The notes below the pieces were generated by a model. That model made no database searches. It had not been told where the DNA came from and saw only the letters and a list, made by a program, of their open reading frames with translations. Shown here in pieces: positions 22,190-33,216 of a DNA stretch of 64,000 nucleotides (the first letter of the stretch is position 1; each line of letters starts with the position of its first letter). Origin of the DNA: Nephrocerus scutellatus (taxonomy: Eukaryota > Arthropoda > Insecta > Diptera > Pipunculidae); the NCBI GenBank assembly GCA_947095585.1, contig OX352763.1, forward strand, positions 108,107,908 to 108,171,907, given 5' to 3'. The position numbers were made by a program, and so were the translations under genes.

Positions 22190-23870
22190 GGTTAGGTAAG
22201 GTTGAAGTGGCCGTCACTCAAAACCGACGTACTTAGACCATGAAGGTCCGTTGTGATACCACAAGGATCTAGAAAATCCCACGCCTACTCGTTGAACCAC
22301 TTGGAGCTTCGTATGAATATTAATGTCAATTTGGGTTAGATCGTTGAGATCGTTGAAAAAGAACGCTCCCAGATGGAGCTTCCGCCTATTCGAGAAGGCT
22401 GGGCACGTACAAAGTAGATGGAGAGTGGTTTCCTCCTCCTCCTTATTCATGCAGCTTCTGCAGAAATCGTTGGAAAAGACTCCTAGTCTTTCTGCATGCT
22501 TGTCTATGAGACAGTGTCCAGTTATGACCCCAATAATGGCACTAATGTGCAGTCTGTTTTGAGAGATCAAACACTTGGAGCATTTCGGATCTAGCTTGGG
22601 CCAGATCTGCTTCGTTGCTATGCAAGTTGTACCGTTTGACCATCTAAATTTAGTTTTTATTATAGCATCCCGTTTAAACATGAGCTTGCACGTAGCGATC
22701 GGCAAGCCTAGGGAACCATATTCAGGCAATAGGGGTAGTGTGGATCCATGTTTGGCTAGTTCATCAGCCATACAATTACCAGGATTACTTTGCCCCGGCA
22801 CCCAGCACAGGTGAATGTTGAAATGCTCTGCCATCTCTTCTAGAGACGATCGGCAATTCCGGTCCAGAATGGAATTTGTGGAGACTGGTTCCATGGACTT
22901 TAGCGCAGCCTGGCTATGCGAGAAAATGTGGATATCCTTAACAGATATGACATTTCTCTTCAGGCAAGACAAGACTTCCTTAATAGCCATGATTTCCGTT
23001 TGGTAAACACTACAGAGATCAGGAAGACGGAAAGAGAGACTTAGATTAAGTCTTTTTACAAATACACCTCCGCCAACTCCTTCATCAGTTTTCGACCCGT
23101 CTGTGTAGAAGTGAATTCCTTCATCTTCCATGTAGATACCCTTCTCCCAAGAAGACCTGGAGGGGATGGTAACCTAGAGGTTTTTGTTGAAGTGGAGCTG
23201 CGGAATGGTGTAGTCTAAGTTGACAAGTGGAGTCCTGACTGAATTCAGGATAGAAGAGTGGCTGAAATCATTCACGGTCCACTGAGAGATTTCTCTGAGC
23301 CGCGCTTACAGCCAGTCGTCTGCCGAAGATATCGAGTGGAGCAAGGTTGAGCAGAATGTCCAGTGCAACAGAGGGAGTTGTACGAAGCGCTCCGCTCACA
23401 CAAAGACAAGCTGATCTTTGGACTCTGCCTAGTTTGTCGCGATTGATCGCTTTATCTAATGCAGTCCACCAAACAGTCACACCGTATAGAAGAATAGGTC
23501 TGACTACTGCTGTGTACAGCCAATGAGTGATATGCGGTTGAAGACCTCATTTACTTCCTATAGCTTTTTTGCTTGGGAAGAGTGCCACTGTGGCTTTACG
23601 GAGTCTTTCTTGTATGTTGGGTTTCCAGCTCAGCTTCCTATCCAGAATAAGACCAAGATATTTGGTCCTATCGGGGAAAGTCAAGCTTGTGCCCATGATG
23701 GACGGAGGATTTTGTACTTCCTCGTAAAGAGTACAAGTTCGGTTTTTTTGGGGGTTTACCCCTAAACCACAATGATCTGCTCAGCTAGCTTATTTAGAGC
23801 ATTCTGCAGAAGTTCTTTCAAGGTGTGTGCGTGCTTTTCTGAGACGGTAACAACTTGTAGATCATATTTT
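22190..23870 (-). mobile_element. I/R1/LOA-group LINE, 3' half of ORF2 (5' truncated)
   Basis: The minus strand carries the RT thumb ('AINRDKLGRVQRSACLCVSG', 23268-23480), a linker, and then an uninterrupted 305-codon segment with RNase H and a zinc knuckle (separate entry). The 3' UTR near 22190 has 'ggttaggtaaggttgaagtgg'. The upstream RT palm and endonuclease are absent, a standard 5' truncation. Confidence 0.85.
22214..23131 (-). pseudogene. LINE ORF2 RNase H plus zinc-knuckle segment
   Basis: 305 open codons. RNase H removes the RNA strand during LINE reverse transcription. Residues 8-14 'FYTDGSK' supply the first catalytic Asp (11) and 'YQTEIMAI' the Glu (46); the third acidic position is changed ('IFSHSQAALK', His 72 in place of the usual Asp). 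'GNCMADELAK' keeps the last Asp (123), although the Glu usually found before 'AD' is Cys here. A zinc knuckle follows (Cys 224, Cys 227, His 238, Cys 241 or 243). The frame is open but headless, with no RT joined in frame, so it is listed as a pseudogene; the His substitution suggests loss of RNase H function. Confidence 0.8.
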
Positions 23871-24734
23871 CGTTCATCATTAATATTACTGTCCTAAATC
23901 AAGTAACATCATCACATTATGCACATTTTTTGACAGCCATTTAAATGTTTACAGTATTCCTATTTATGTAGGAAAAGCATTTTTTTCTACCAATCACTCC
24001 CATTCTGATGATTGCATGCATAGGATTACAAGTTTATTATCATTTTTCTCGTTGTGTTTCGAGAAAACAATCTCTGCTTGTGTGCAACTGACAGGAAACT
24101 CCTTCATCAGACTGCTAATAAGGCTTAAAGAATCCTGAAATAAGCTGCTGTCAGCTAATCTCCATCAAAATATCATAAAAGAAATATTCTCATACAATGC
24201 ATGGCAATCTTTATTACAATCTGAATGGAGATAATAAAAAAGACTTCCTGAATTTTCTTGCTTCCTTGCCATCTCGGTTATTTCATCTCTTGTCTTGATT
24301 CGCACACAGCACACTCCCAAGCATCAGCATTATAGGGTAAATCCTGGACTGACAGACAGACGGACAACAAATAATGTCATGCCAAATATGTTTAGCACGT
24401 ATTTAAATGTGTGTCTCTGCATTATAGTAAAGTGACATATAGTAGAGTAGAGAACAAAATGGTGTGCCTAGATTTTTGTTCACGGCTTTATTAAAATTTT
24501 GAAGAGTAGATAAAATACTTTCCTTAAAGAGGGTTTATATAATTGGCCTCGATGGACTGTCCTGGGTGTAAAGTTCTAACAGAAAAGTTGGGGAACAGGA
24601 AAGAACCTAGATGCCTCCCTTGCGGTACTTCTAATTAAAGAATATTAGAGGTTCACATTGACACAAGATGATATAAAGTCATTTTTTTGGAGAAGTATTT
24701 TTTATCATCACCATTTGTTCTTCAAGAAAAGTGT
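23871..24734. other. No gene seen
   Basis: No recognisable coding region or repeat. Confidence 0.4.
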
Positions 24735-26190
24735 CATGCAATGTTTTACTAAGGATATTTTTGAAAGCATTAAAGGATTATTATAAGAAGGAAAGGACTA
24801 TAGGAAAGGATGTTCAACGTAAGGCTGAATTACGAAGCGAGTATCGCATTGCACACAAGATGGTCTATCGCTGTGTGAGACGTGACAGGAGGGTGAGTTT
24901 AGATGGACTCGCAGATAATGCGGAAAACGCTGCAAGAAGAGGAGATATCCGTGAACTGTACCAAATATCCAAAGATGTTATTGGGTGTTGATGGCACACT
25001 TTTGGTAACAATTGAGGACCAGCTACGCAGATGGAAGGATCATTTTTGTGTCCTGCTAAATGAGGATTCCGTTGAGCAGAGTGCTGAAGTGTCCCAACTT
25101 AACGAGATGCGCAGGTCCTATAGGGATATAGACAGCGAACCCCCTTCAGAATCGATAATCCAAAATTCAATAAATCTCCTCAAAACAAACAAAGCAGCTG
25201 GACTTGATGGCATACCAGCTGAATTCCTGAAAGCCGATCCCGTATTCTACGGCTAGTATTCTACATACATTGATACAAAGTATTTGGGAAAACGAAAGCT
25301 TTCCCAAGGACTGGAAGGATGGTGTAATTTTTAAGCTGCCAAAGAAAGGTGACCTTAAGAATTGCAACAATTGGCGTGGTATCACCGTTTTGTCTGTTTT
25401 CCCAAAACTAACAGCAACCATCATTCCCGTGCGGATAAAGGGATAAAGGATAGAATCGAGCCTACACTCAAGAGGCATCAAGCTGGATTCCGCAGTGGTC
25501 GATCATGTGTCGATCATATCAACACCCTGCGTATCTTCCTTGAGCAGTCGATGGAATTTCAATCAACGCTTTACCTCATGTTCGTAGATTTTAAGAAGGC
25601 CTTCGATCGAGTTAGCCGAGAATGTATATGGAGATCGTTGTTTTGTAGAGGAATTCCACCAAAAATTGTTGCCATTATTAGAGAGTCCTACAACAACGCA
25701 AGGTGTTTTGTTTTACACAATGGGCAGCTAACCGACTCCTTCGTAGTGCAACAGGGGCGTTAGACAGGGGGATGTTCTATCGCCAATCCTCTTCCTGCTG
25801 GCGATGGACGACGTACTGACGGCCAGTGTTGGTACAGCGGAGCGACAGGGCATTCAATGGAGACCGTTTGAAAGGCTCATTCATTTAGACTATGCCGATG
25901 ACATATGCCTCCTTGCTAATAACATCAGTGGGCTGAACGGGATGTGCCAAACACTGAAAAGTGAACGGAGAGTCGAGTGGTCTGAGAATAAACAGCAAAA
26001 AGACAAAAATAATGCACACAGGCCGCTCCACACAGCAGCGTATTATTATACAGGAGACGCCAGTGGAAGAAGTCGAACATTTTTAACTACCTCGGCAGTA
26101 TTGTTTCTGCAAATGACGGTACGGATCTAGACGTTAAAAGTAGAATTAATAAAGCTCGTGCTGCCTTTGGTATGCAAGCTATCCTAGGCT
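24735..26190 (+). mobile_element. RTE-type LINE ORF2 (RT domain), frameshifted
   Basis: A legible RT in broken frames: linker 'RSEYRIAHKMVYRCVRRDRR', 'LRRWKDHFCVLLNED', 'SINLLKTNKAAGLDGIPAEF', 'HQAGFRSGRSCVDHINTL', motif A 'MFVDFKKAFDRVS', motif B 'VRQGDVLSPILF' and motif C 'LDYADDICLLANN'. Both metal-binding Asp residues of motif C are kept. Frameshifts lie near 24985, 25255, 25757 (one extra base inside 'QQGVRQGD') and after 25950. It ends with 'VKSRINKARAAFGMQAI' near 26185. The endonuclease is absent. Confidence 0.85.
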
Positions 26191-26998
26191 ACATCACATC
26201 ACATGCAGTTTGTGTACTACTCTCTTTCCGAAACTCCTCCTCCTCCTCCTCCTCTAGCCTGTTGTTGCATTTTGGTTGCCATTAACAACAATTTTTCTTG
26301 GATCAATTTTTTCATTTCGACATATTCGGTGTGATTGTAGCCAAACTTCATTGGGTTTTCCTCTAATTCCCAAATGGAATAGTTAAGAGACCCAACAAGC
26401 TCGTTTTGTATATTATTTCGTGATACTGCTGGTGTTGATCTTCACTCAGAAGTAGTAGAGTTGGGGACGAGCCCCGCGCTTACCCACCTTGCGGCATGAA
26501 GCATACTCATTGTATATCTCCCATCTAGCGTTGCTCCCTTGCAGGAGTAAACCTTACAGCCCCACGTTACATCTCCAGACCGAAACTGGGTCCGCACCAT
26601 TGTTGTCCCAGTCCAGGCAGTCCTCCGAAGAGTTCCATCTGGTCTCTCAGACTCAGTTTCCTCTCAGAAGGTCAACCTCATCCGTTGGGCAAGACAACAC
26701 CCGTGGTACCAATTCGACCTTGGATAGGATCTGACATCGATGGCTTCGGAAATTTCAGGTATGAGTGCCTGGGCATTTGACAAGGCAAAACCCTCCCTGG
26801 CAGCACATACTTCCGGAACTTCGAACCCTATCATTTGCCACTTGGATAGCAAGCCATCCTAGCAAGCTATCCTGGGCCCTTCTCACATATGTTAGACTTG
26901 ACCACTTAAGACTATGCCCAAATGTAAGCATCTCTTAGTACCAGTGGCCCTTTCTAGGTCGTCAAGTACGAAGAGCATGCTCTAAGTATCCTCGACCT
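26191..26998. other. No gene recognised; (ctc)n run
   Basis: A short (ctc)n run lies near 26238-26256. The frames at 26489 (plus) and 26664 (minus) overlap and have no recognisable domain. Confidence 0.4.
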
Positions 26999-27025
26999 TT
27001 TATTTATCTTCCGTGGAAGAAGATC

Positions 27026-27373
27026 TTAACTCACAGATAATCCCTGGATCATTCTTTGCAACGATCCTATGACAGCCCTTTGTCTCTTGACTGTAGTAAT
27101 AATTCTTAACGAATCCTCCGCCGATGTCGCTATTGTATCTATTTTTGGTAGCGTTGGTTGCGCTGGGTCAATTCTTCTCTCACCGCCAGTGGCACCTTGA
27201 CTAGTCGCATCTTCAAGGTTTGCCATCGACTCTTCGAATCGTTTCTTGTATTTTTCAAATATTTCTAAATAATATTCTTTCGCGAAACAGTCGTGATTAG
27301 TAGAAACATTCGGAAGCAGCTTTATTTTTCTATCTGCTTCTGCAAATTTCCCCCAGTTATCTTGATCGCTCAT
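27026..27373 (-). CDS. Uncharacterised 115-aa ORF with TATA- and polyA-like flanks
   Basis: I do not recognise the product. It is hydrophilic and probably helical, rich in Lys/Glu in the first half ('IFEKYKKRFEESMANLED'), with a Gly/Pro turn ('GATGGERRIDPAQPTLPKID') and a basic helix near the end. There is no signal peptide or membrane segment. On its strand a 'tataaaa' lies at 27423-27429, about 50 bases before the ATG, and an AATAAA lies at 26999-27004, about 22 bases after the stop, so a tiny intronless transcription unit is possible. The 'LPKID' region faintly recalls LTR-retroelement Gag, but no neighbouring pol supports that. Confidence 0.3.
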   Translation of the reverse strand: MSDQDNWGKFAEADRKIKLLPNVSTNHDCFAKEYYLEIFEKYKKRFEESMANLEDATSQGATGGERRIDPAQPTLPKIDTIATSAEDSLRIITTVKRQRAVIGSLQRMIQGLSVS

Positions 27374-29299
27374 CCAAAAAGAACTTCTTCCTTTTCCATT
27401 CTAAGTACCAGCAGTCCAGTCATTTTATATCCCAAAGAGTCCAAGTATCCTACCCATCGATATAGTAAGATACAACGGCCTCCTCTGCGTAGGCGGATGA
27501 ACAGATGGTTGTTCACAGATAATAATTGGACAAATGAATGGACAGATGGAAATTCCTTCCTTGAGTTAGATGACGGTCATTAGTAAAAATAGCCAACTGT
27601 GAGATTCTCTATAGTTTCCTAACTTACACTTCTTTTTGAGAAACTCAAATAACATTTAATTTTATGCAAGGAAGTTTAGCACGCTATGCACTACTTTGCG
27701 TTTAGCTGTTATATAACGAAAGTAAGTAAGAAAGTAGGAAATGCTTGTAATAAAAAAATCAATCTATTCAACCATATGTGTATCCTTAAGAGTTATACTT
27801 TGGTGTGCGCATCATAAGGCAAATGCGGAAGTTTGGGCTTTTCCTTTTGTTTTGACGTTCAGATCCTTTGTATACAGGAAATTAGGATTCGTTGTTATAA
27901 ACATATCAAAAGGAAGAGCTTCCTTTGATTTCCCGTTCGCATGTTGCAAACTGCTTTGCGAAAAGTTCCTCACACGCATACAAGTTGGCAATGAATTCCT
28001 TCTTACAAAATGCAGGCAGACACACAACATAAAATAGAGATATAACGAATGTGAAAGAAAGTGGCTGCTTTTCCCAAGTAGTGAAGAGAGCTCCTGCAGA
28101 CATTTATGAAGGATTCATTGTAATGGAATATAAATTCCTTCGTCGTCTGCTAGAGAGCGAGCTCACATACAGTCCAAACCTATTAAGTATTCTTGCGTAT
28201 TGCGTTCATCTGTCATGGTTGACCTCGCTTCAGTTATAGTAGATTTTTCTGGGTTTTCTGGAATCCACCCTTCCCAACCCTCTGCTTCAACCACTATACC
28301 CGGCTGTCATTATCAGAGTCAGTAAACAAGTCCCCATCCGAAAAATGAAGACAAATGAAATAAAAATCAACGAGCATAGCAATCTATCGCCGGTTTTGTC
28401 GGTCTTGCCGATTCTCGATTCTCCATGCATCGTCAAATGGGTTGTTATTGTTGTTGTGTGTTCCAGACCATTGTCCTTAAAGTGCGCCAGCACATGTGTA
28501 CGTTTTTTTTTATGTCCGTATAACTTACTCAGGCCTACTACTATCTATCCTGTCCCATTCGTGTCTGCTGACTCTATAATTGGGGGAGGAGGGCGCATCC
28601 TGTGCTATCTGTTGCTTTCGCCTTCATTGATTCCTCGTCGTTAATGTTTATGTTCTGTGTGCCTGTGTGTCTGTGTATCTATGTGAGTGATACGGAAAGT
28701 GTGTGGAGGCTGAGAGGTCGAGATATCCTTTGTTTTTTTTTGTATTCCCCTCTACTGAGATTCTATTTTCCATTCTCTTCTTGTGTGTGTGTGTGATATA
28801 AAAAAACATATTTTCTTCTCGAGAGGCTTAACACACATACACAAATACAGGAACAGAGTTCGGTGTGTGTTTGTGTTAAGCTTGAGGAAGAGAAAACTTG
28901 TCTTGTCCCGACCGATAAAAATGTTCCAACTTTATTTTAATTAATTTTTATTGATTATGCAGCGCAGCTAATTCCAATATCATTAAATTTATTAAAATTG
29001 GGTCGCTGATTGAAAGAAATAATCAGCTTGGGTAAGATTTTGAAATTCAATTATTTATAAGCTGCGCGAATGTTGTCACAAAGATGGCTGGAAAATGTCT
29101 CGTGCGCGGTTTTCTTTTTATCATCATTTTTGTCAGATTACATTTAACAAATTGCTTTTTCTTATAACCCTTCTTGTTGGTAAAAAAAGTAATTTGTTAG
29201 AAGGACCTAAGATGTATTGAAAAAAAGAAGATTTTTCTCTTCTTAGGAAGGCTCTTTATTTGGTATACAAATTGGATTATATGTTATATTTGGTTTGTA
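27374..29299. other. No gene recognised; an imperfect hairpin and simple repeats
   Basis: The open frames 27741-28239 and 28345-28796 on both strands overlap each other and carry no family motif. An imperfect inverted repeat lies at about 28811-28845 / 28862-28898 ('ggcttaacacacatacaca' against 'tgtgtgtttgtgttaagc'). Short (tg)n tracts lie near 28650 and 28780. Confidence 0.4.
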
Positions 29300-29330
29300 A
29301 AGGGTGATTCAATAAGAGGAGATGAACTTC
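29300..29330 (+). repeat. Solo DD41D-type mariner terminal repeat
   Basis: 'aagggtgattcaataagagg' directly after a TA at 29298-29299 has the form of a mariner terminus, closest to the ends of the copies at 29466 and 32946. No partner end or transposase goes with it. Confidence 0.45.
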
Positions 29331-29465
29331 CAAAGAAGAACAGTATGATGCAAAAGAAGCCGAAGAGGAAATTTGCCTGATATTGTATTCCACAGACAAT
29401 TTCCAAATTTAAACTTCAATTTATAAATAAATATACTTTGACATTTTGGAGGTTTTTATCGTATA

Positions 29466-30415
29466 CAGGGTTTTTCAATAAGAGCACTTCAACTTTTTTT
29501 TTGAATAAAACACAAACTGTTCTACTTTTGAACCAACTTTTTTTTTTATTAACGAATCTGAACATATACATATGATACATTTAAGTATGAAACTCGATTA
29601 CTTTTGCATGACCACCGCGTGCACGTTTTACGAAGTCCAATCTTTGAACCCAATTTTCGACCACTCTTTCGCATAAATCGGCCGAAATTCCAGCAATTTC
29701 ACGTTCAATATTGGCTCTGAGCTCTTGCAACGTCGCCGCCTTATTGGCATAGACCAATGACTTCACATAACCCCAAAGAAAATAATCTAGAGGTGTCAAA
29801 TCACACGAGCGCGGCGGCCACTGGACGGGCCCATTTCGCGAAATAACACGCTCATCGAACTTAGTCTTCAATAACGCGATTGTATCGTGTGCTGTGTGGC
29901 ATGTGACCCCGTCCTGCTGAAACCACATGTCGTCCAAGTCCATTCCATTCAATTGCGGCAAAAAAAATCGTTTATCATATCGCGGTACCGATTTCCATTA
30001 ACAGTAACGTGGCGATCGTTATCGTCGATGAAAAAATATGGCCCAATGACGCCGCCGGCATGTAATCCGCACCAAACAGTGACTTTTTCGGGATGCAACG
30101 GTGCCTCATGAATCACGTGTGGGTTGCTTTCTGCCCAGTAACGCATATTTTGCTTGTTGGCAAATCCTTCTAGCCAAAAGTGAGCCTCATCGCTGAAGAT
30201 GATTTTTCGGTGAAAATGCTCTTAAAGTAGCGGCAACAGAACGATTATTTTGATAAAAAATTTGCACGATTTGCAATCGCTGTTCACATGTGTAGCGTTC
30301 CATGATGAAATGTATACTAATGAAGTTTCCAAATGACAAAAGAACAATAAAAAATATGGCGTCGTTCGCCGTCCCTATCGGAGAAAAGTTGAAGCGCACC
30401 TGTTGAAACACCCGA
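29466..30415 (-). mobile_element. DD41D-type mariner, internally deleted, both ends present (copy D)
   Basis: TA at 29464-29465 and 30416-30417. Terminal repeats of about 32 bp: left 'cagggtttttcaataagag', right complement 'tcgggtgtttcaacaggtg', both then 'cttcaactttt'. The 950-bp length against about 1.25 kb for a full copy reflects an internal deletion in the transposase. Confidence 0.9.
29581..30303 (-). pseudogene. DD41D mariner transposase pseudogene (copy D)
   Basis: The minus strand starts 'MERYTCEQRLQIVQIFYQNN' (30303) and then jumps, by deletion, to 'IIFSDEAHFWLEGFANKQN' with the first catalytic Asp, 'NGNRYRDMINDFF', and after a frameshift near 29955 to 'DDMWFQQDGVTCHTA' (second Asp) and 'RSCDLTPLDYFLWGYVKS' (third Asp). 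Forty-one residues separate the second and third Asp, the DD41D signature. Most of the DNA-binding region is missing. The C-terminal 126 codons are still open. Confidence 0.85.
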
Positions 30416-30503
30416 TACATACCTGTATTTGATTATACACTCTTATAAGAAATTTGTGGGCGCCGTGGCTCAGTGGAAATGAGCATGGCTACTGAGCAGG
30501 GGG

Positions 30504-31651
30504 ATTTAAGATTAAGATATTTTATTAAACATTTAAGTAATATACAATTTTGACTTAAAACTAAACTTATAACTATTATTAATAAGTGTCGGCTCAACAA
30601 TAGGGGCCCGACGTATATACATTGTCTTTTTTTTTTGTATTGCTTATTACTAAACAATAATTTTGACTACTTAATCTACTACATGTTTATATTTACAGCA
30701 ATTTAATTTTAAACAATTAATTTTAAAATAAAATAAAAATGAAAAAAAATAGAAGAGGATGTATAAACAGGGCGATCTTCAGCCTCTGTAATGTTGATTG
30801 CTGGCCTTCTCGTAGAAGGAGACGTCTTGACTATTAAAGATGTCGTCGAATCTAGCATCTGTGAATCCTCTGATGTGTATGTACCGGTGACTTGGCTCGA
30901 TTTCTTCGCTTCTCAGTCCTTACATCTCAGGACCGTCGACGAATTTCCTCGCCATTTGGAACAAGTGGTCGGTTATTGGCAGCAGACCTGCTGCTTCGTA
31001 AAGCCTTGCAGTCGACACAAACTTATAGCTGTTTGGCACCCTCCAGAGTCCTGTACAGATCCTTAGTACCTTCCTTTCAAAAAGGGAGATCTTCTTCACC
31101 GTTGTTGGTGAGACGGTAAACCATATGGGATATAGCCATAGGTTATCACTGGCCTGATGAGCTGCTTGTAAATGAGCAGCCTGGTGTTGTTAGACAGTCC
31201 GTTTCGTCTTTTTAGTAGCGGGTGCACCAAATGAAGAGCGTAGTTCGCTTTTTTCATTGTTTTGTCGATGTGAGAGTTAAACTTGAGCCTCTCAGTAAAG
31301 TTGATTCCCAGGTACTTAGTCTCTGACTTGGTGTTTCTTGTCGTGTTATCCGGAAGGGTAATTTTTAAGGCTCTGCACCGGCTTGCGATTTTTCTTATCA
31401 TTGTTTCGGTTGCTGGTACACGGAAGCAGATGAGTTCCGTTTTGTTGGCGTTGATCTTCAGTCCCCACTTCAGGTAGTACTCCCAAAGATTTCGGAGGTG
31501 TTCCTCCACTCTTCGGGCAGCTATCTCAGGAGAGCGGGAAACGGCATACGTGATGGAGTAATCTGCGAAAAGCATGGTCCTTGTTCCGGCTGTATTGGTG
31601 GGTTGATCCGCCGTAAAAATGCTAAATAGGACTGGTCCAAGTCTGGAGCCT
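30504..31651 (-). mobile_element. Jockey-type LINE, 5' truncated, inserted in the SINE
   Basis: Flanked by the 14-bp duplication 'tactgagcaggggg' (30490-30503 and 31652-31665), copied from the SINE. The 3' end lies at 30504 with an A-rich tail on the minus strand. The 5' end is cut at RT motif B: the open segment begins 'GSRLGPVLFSIFTADQP' and continues to 31096 with 'YLGINFTERLKFNSHIDKTM' and 'LLIYKQLIRPVITYG'. The motif C is 'FADY' instead of FADD, so the second catalytic Asp is lost. The remainder, 30720-31095, is stop-riddled. Confidence 0.9.
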
Positions 31652-31698
31652 TACTGAGCAGGGGGTTCGTGGTTCGAATCCCAATAACACCAAAAGTA

Positions 31699-32946
31699 AT
31701 GAGTGATCAATTTAGAGGTATCGTATTGTAAATTGAAATAAAACAACAAAAATTCAAATTGATTGGGCAATCTTTATTTTTGCTTAGAACCATTCATTAC
31801 ATTTATTTTTTGATGATAATCCCTTTCAAATGTTGCCTGCAACTGCGCCGTAATTCGGCAATCCGAAAACACAAATTTTGAATGACTCGCTCGAGGACCT
31901 CGGTCGGTATCTCGCGAATAACTTGAGTAATGTTGGCTTGCAATGCCTCAATCGTAGCTGGTTTATCCACAAAACATTTAGACTTTACATACCCCCACAA
32001 AAAAAAAGTCCATCACACGATCTTGGTGGCCAATCTGAAACGAGAGATCAATTGCTCACCGAAACGAGGACGCAGTAAATCCATTGTGTCATGAGCTGTA
32101 TGAGATGTAGCGCCGTCTTGTTGGAACCAAATGTCGTGGTGGAGAACACGGGCTTCAATTTCCGGCATCAAAAAGTCCTTTGTCATGGCGCGATAGCGTT
32201 CGCCATTCACTGTTACATTGGCGCCAGCCTCGTCTTTGAAGAAATATGGGCCGATGATTCCTCCAGCCCGTAGGCCCCGCACCAAACGGGTAGTTTTCAA
32301 TGGATGTAATGGAAGTTCGTGAATTACTTCGGGTTGCTCTTCAGCCCAAATACGGCAACTTTGTTTATTGACAAAGCCATTAAGCCAAAAATGGGCCTCA
32401 TCGCTGAACGAAATTCGGGTCCCAAAATACAGATCTTCGGCGAGTTTTTCAAGAGCCCAACGACTGAAAGTATGACGCTTTGAAAGGTCGGCCGGCTTCA
32501 ATTCTTGGACTAGCTGTATTTTATACGCTCTCAAACCAAGATCTCTGCGTAAAATCGCCCAAGTAGTGCCATAAGATAGGCCAAGTTGTTGAGAACGGCG
32601 CCGAATCGATTCTTCCGGGTTTTCGGCAAAACTCTCACTTACAGCCGTAATATTCTCTTCATTTCGGGCTATACGTGGTCTAATCGGTCGATTGTCATCC
32701 AATAATGTTAAATTATTCTCAAGTTTGCCGAATAGTGCGTTCGGTAGGACGATTATGTACACCACAAGTTACCCTGAGCACGCGATGAACACTTTTCACA
32801 GAGCGTCGGTTTTCGTCGGCGTTAGTCTTTCCATGATGAAATGTCAATGAATACTGAATAAAATTATGTATTTAGTTTGACAGTAGTCACGGGTGACATG
32901 TCAAAAAAATCATATTGTAAAAAGTACCTCCAATCTGATCACCCTT
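31699..32946 (-). mobile_element. DD41D-type mariner, near full length, inserted in the SINE (copy E)
   Basis: TA at 31697-31698 and 32947-32948 flank terminal repeats (left 'atgagtgatcaatttagag', right complement 'aagggtgatcagattggag'), 17 of the first 22 positions matching. 1248 bp. It splits the body of the same SINE that holds the jockey LINE. The terminal repeats differ from those of copies A-C and D, so this is a third subfamily. Confidence 0.9.
31803..32830 (-). pseudogene. DD41D mariner transposase pseudogene (copy E)
   Basis: The longest mariner reading frame in the window (32013-32765). 'ESIRRRSQQLGLSYGTTWAI' is the second helix-turn-helix, 'ISFSDEAHFWLNGFVNKQ' holds the first Asp and 'DIWFQQDGATSHTAHDT' the second. 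Near 32010-32030 a frameshift and a loss of a few bases damage the third-Asp region ('DWPPRSCD' is legible in another frame). The C-terminus continues in 31803-32000 ('LWGYVKS'-like start, 'LRRSCRQHLKGIIIKK' end). The N-terminal 25 codons, starting ATG near 32834, are also frameshifted. Confidence 0.85.
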
Positions 32947-33216
32947 TATTTTTCGCGGATGGGTGACAAACGTTCCGAGAGTAATAACTTGTCACGGAAA
33001 GCTTCTCAATTCGCCGATCGGATCCGGCCTTAAATTGTAAGTCCCTTCCATTTGTGTGCAAAAATATACATGCTCAACACGAATGGTTGCGAGAAGCTAG
33101 CGCTAGGTCTTGGACAGCAATGGTCGGTCGCGCCGAATATTATTATTCTTATTACATAAGAAATTTATTTGCTTTAGAATTAATAAAATTCTATTCATAA
33201 ATTAATAATTTTTTTT

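Larger units (their letters stand above)
30456..33155 (+). repeat. tRNA-derived SINE split by two later insertions
   Basis: SINE pieces lie at 30456-30503, 31652-31698 and 32949-33155 and join to the same sequence order as the intact copy at 42430-42694 (A box, B box 'ggttcgaatccc', 'gggtgacaaacgttccg', 'gtcacggaaagctt', 'tgtgtgcaaaaatata', (att)n tail). The reassembled SINE is flanked by a perfect 11-bp target duplication 'ataagaaattt' (30445-30455 and 33156-33166). The interruptions are a LINE and a mariner, each with its own duplication. Confidence 0.92.
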
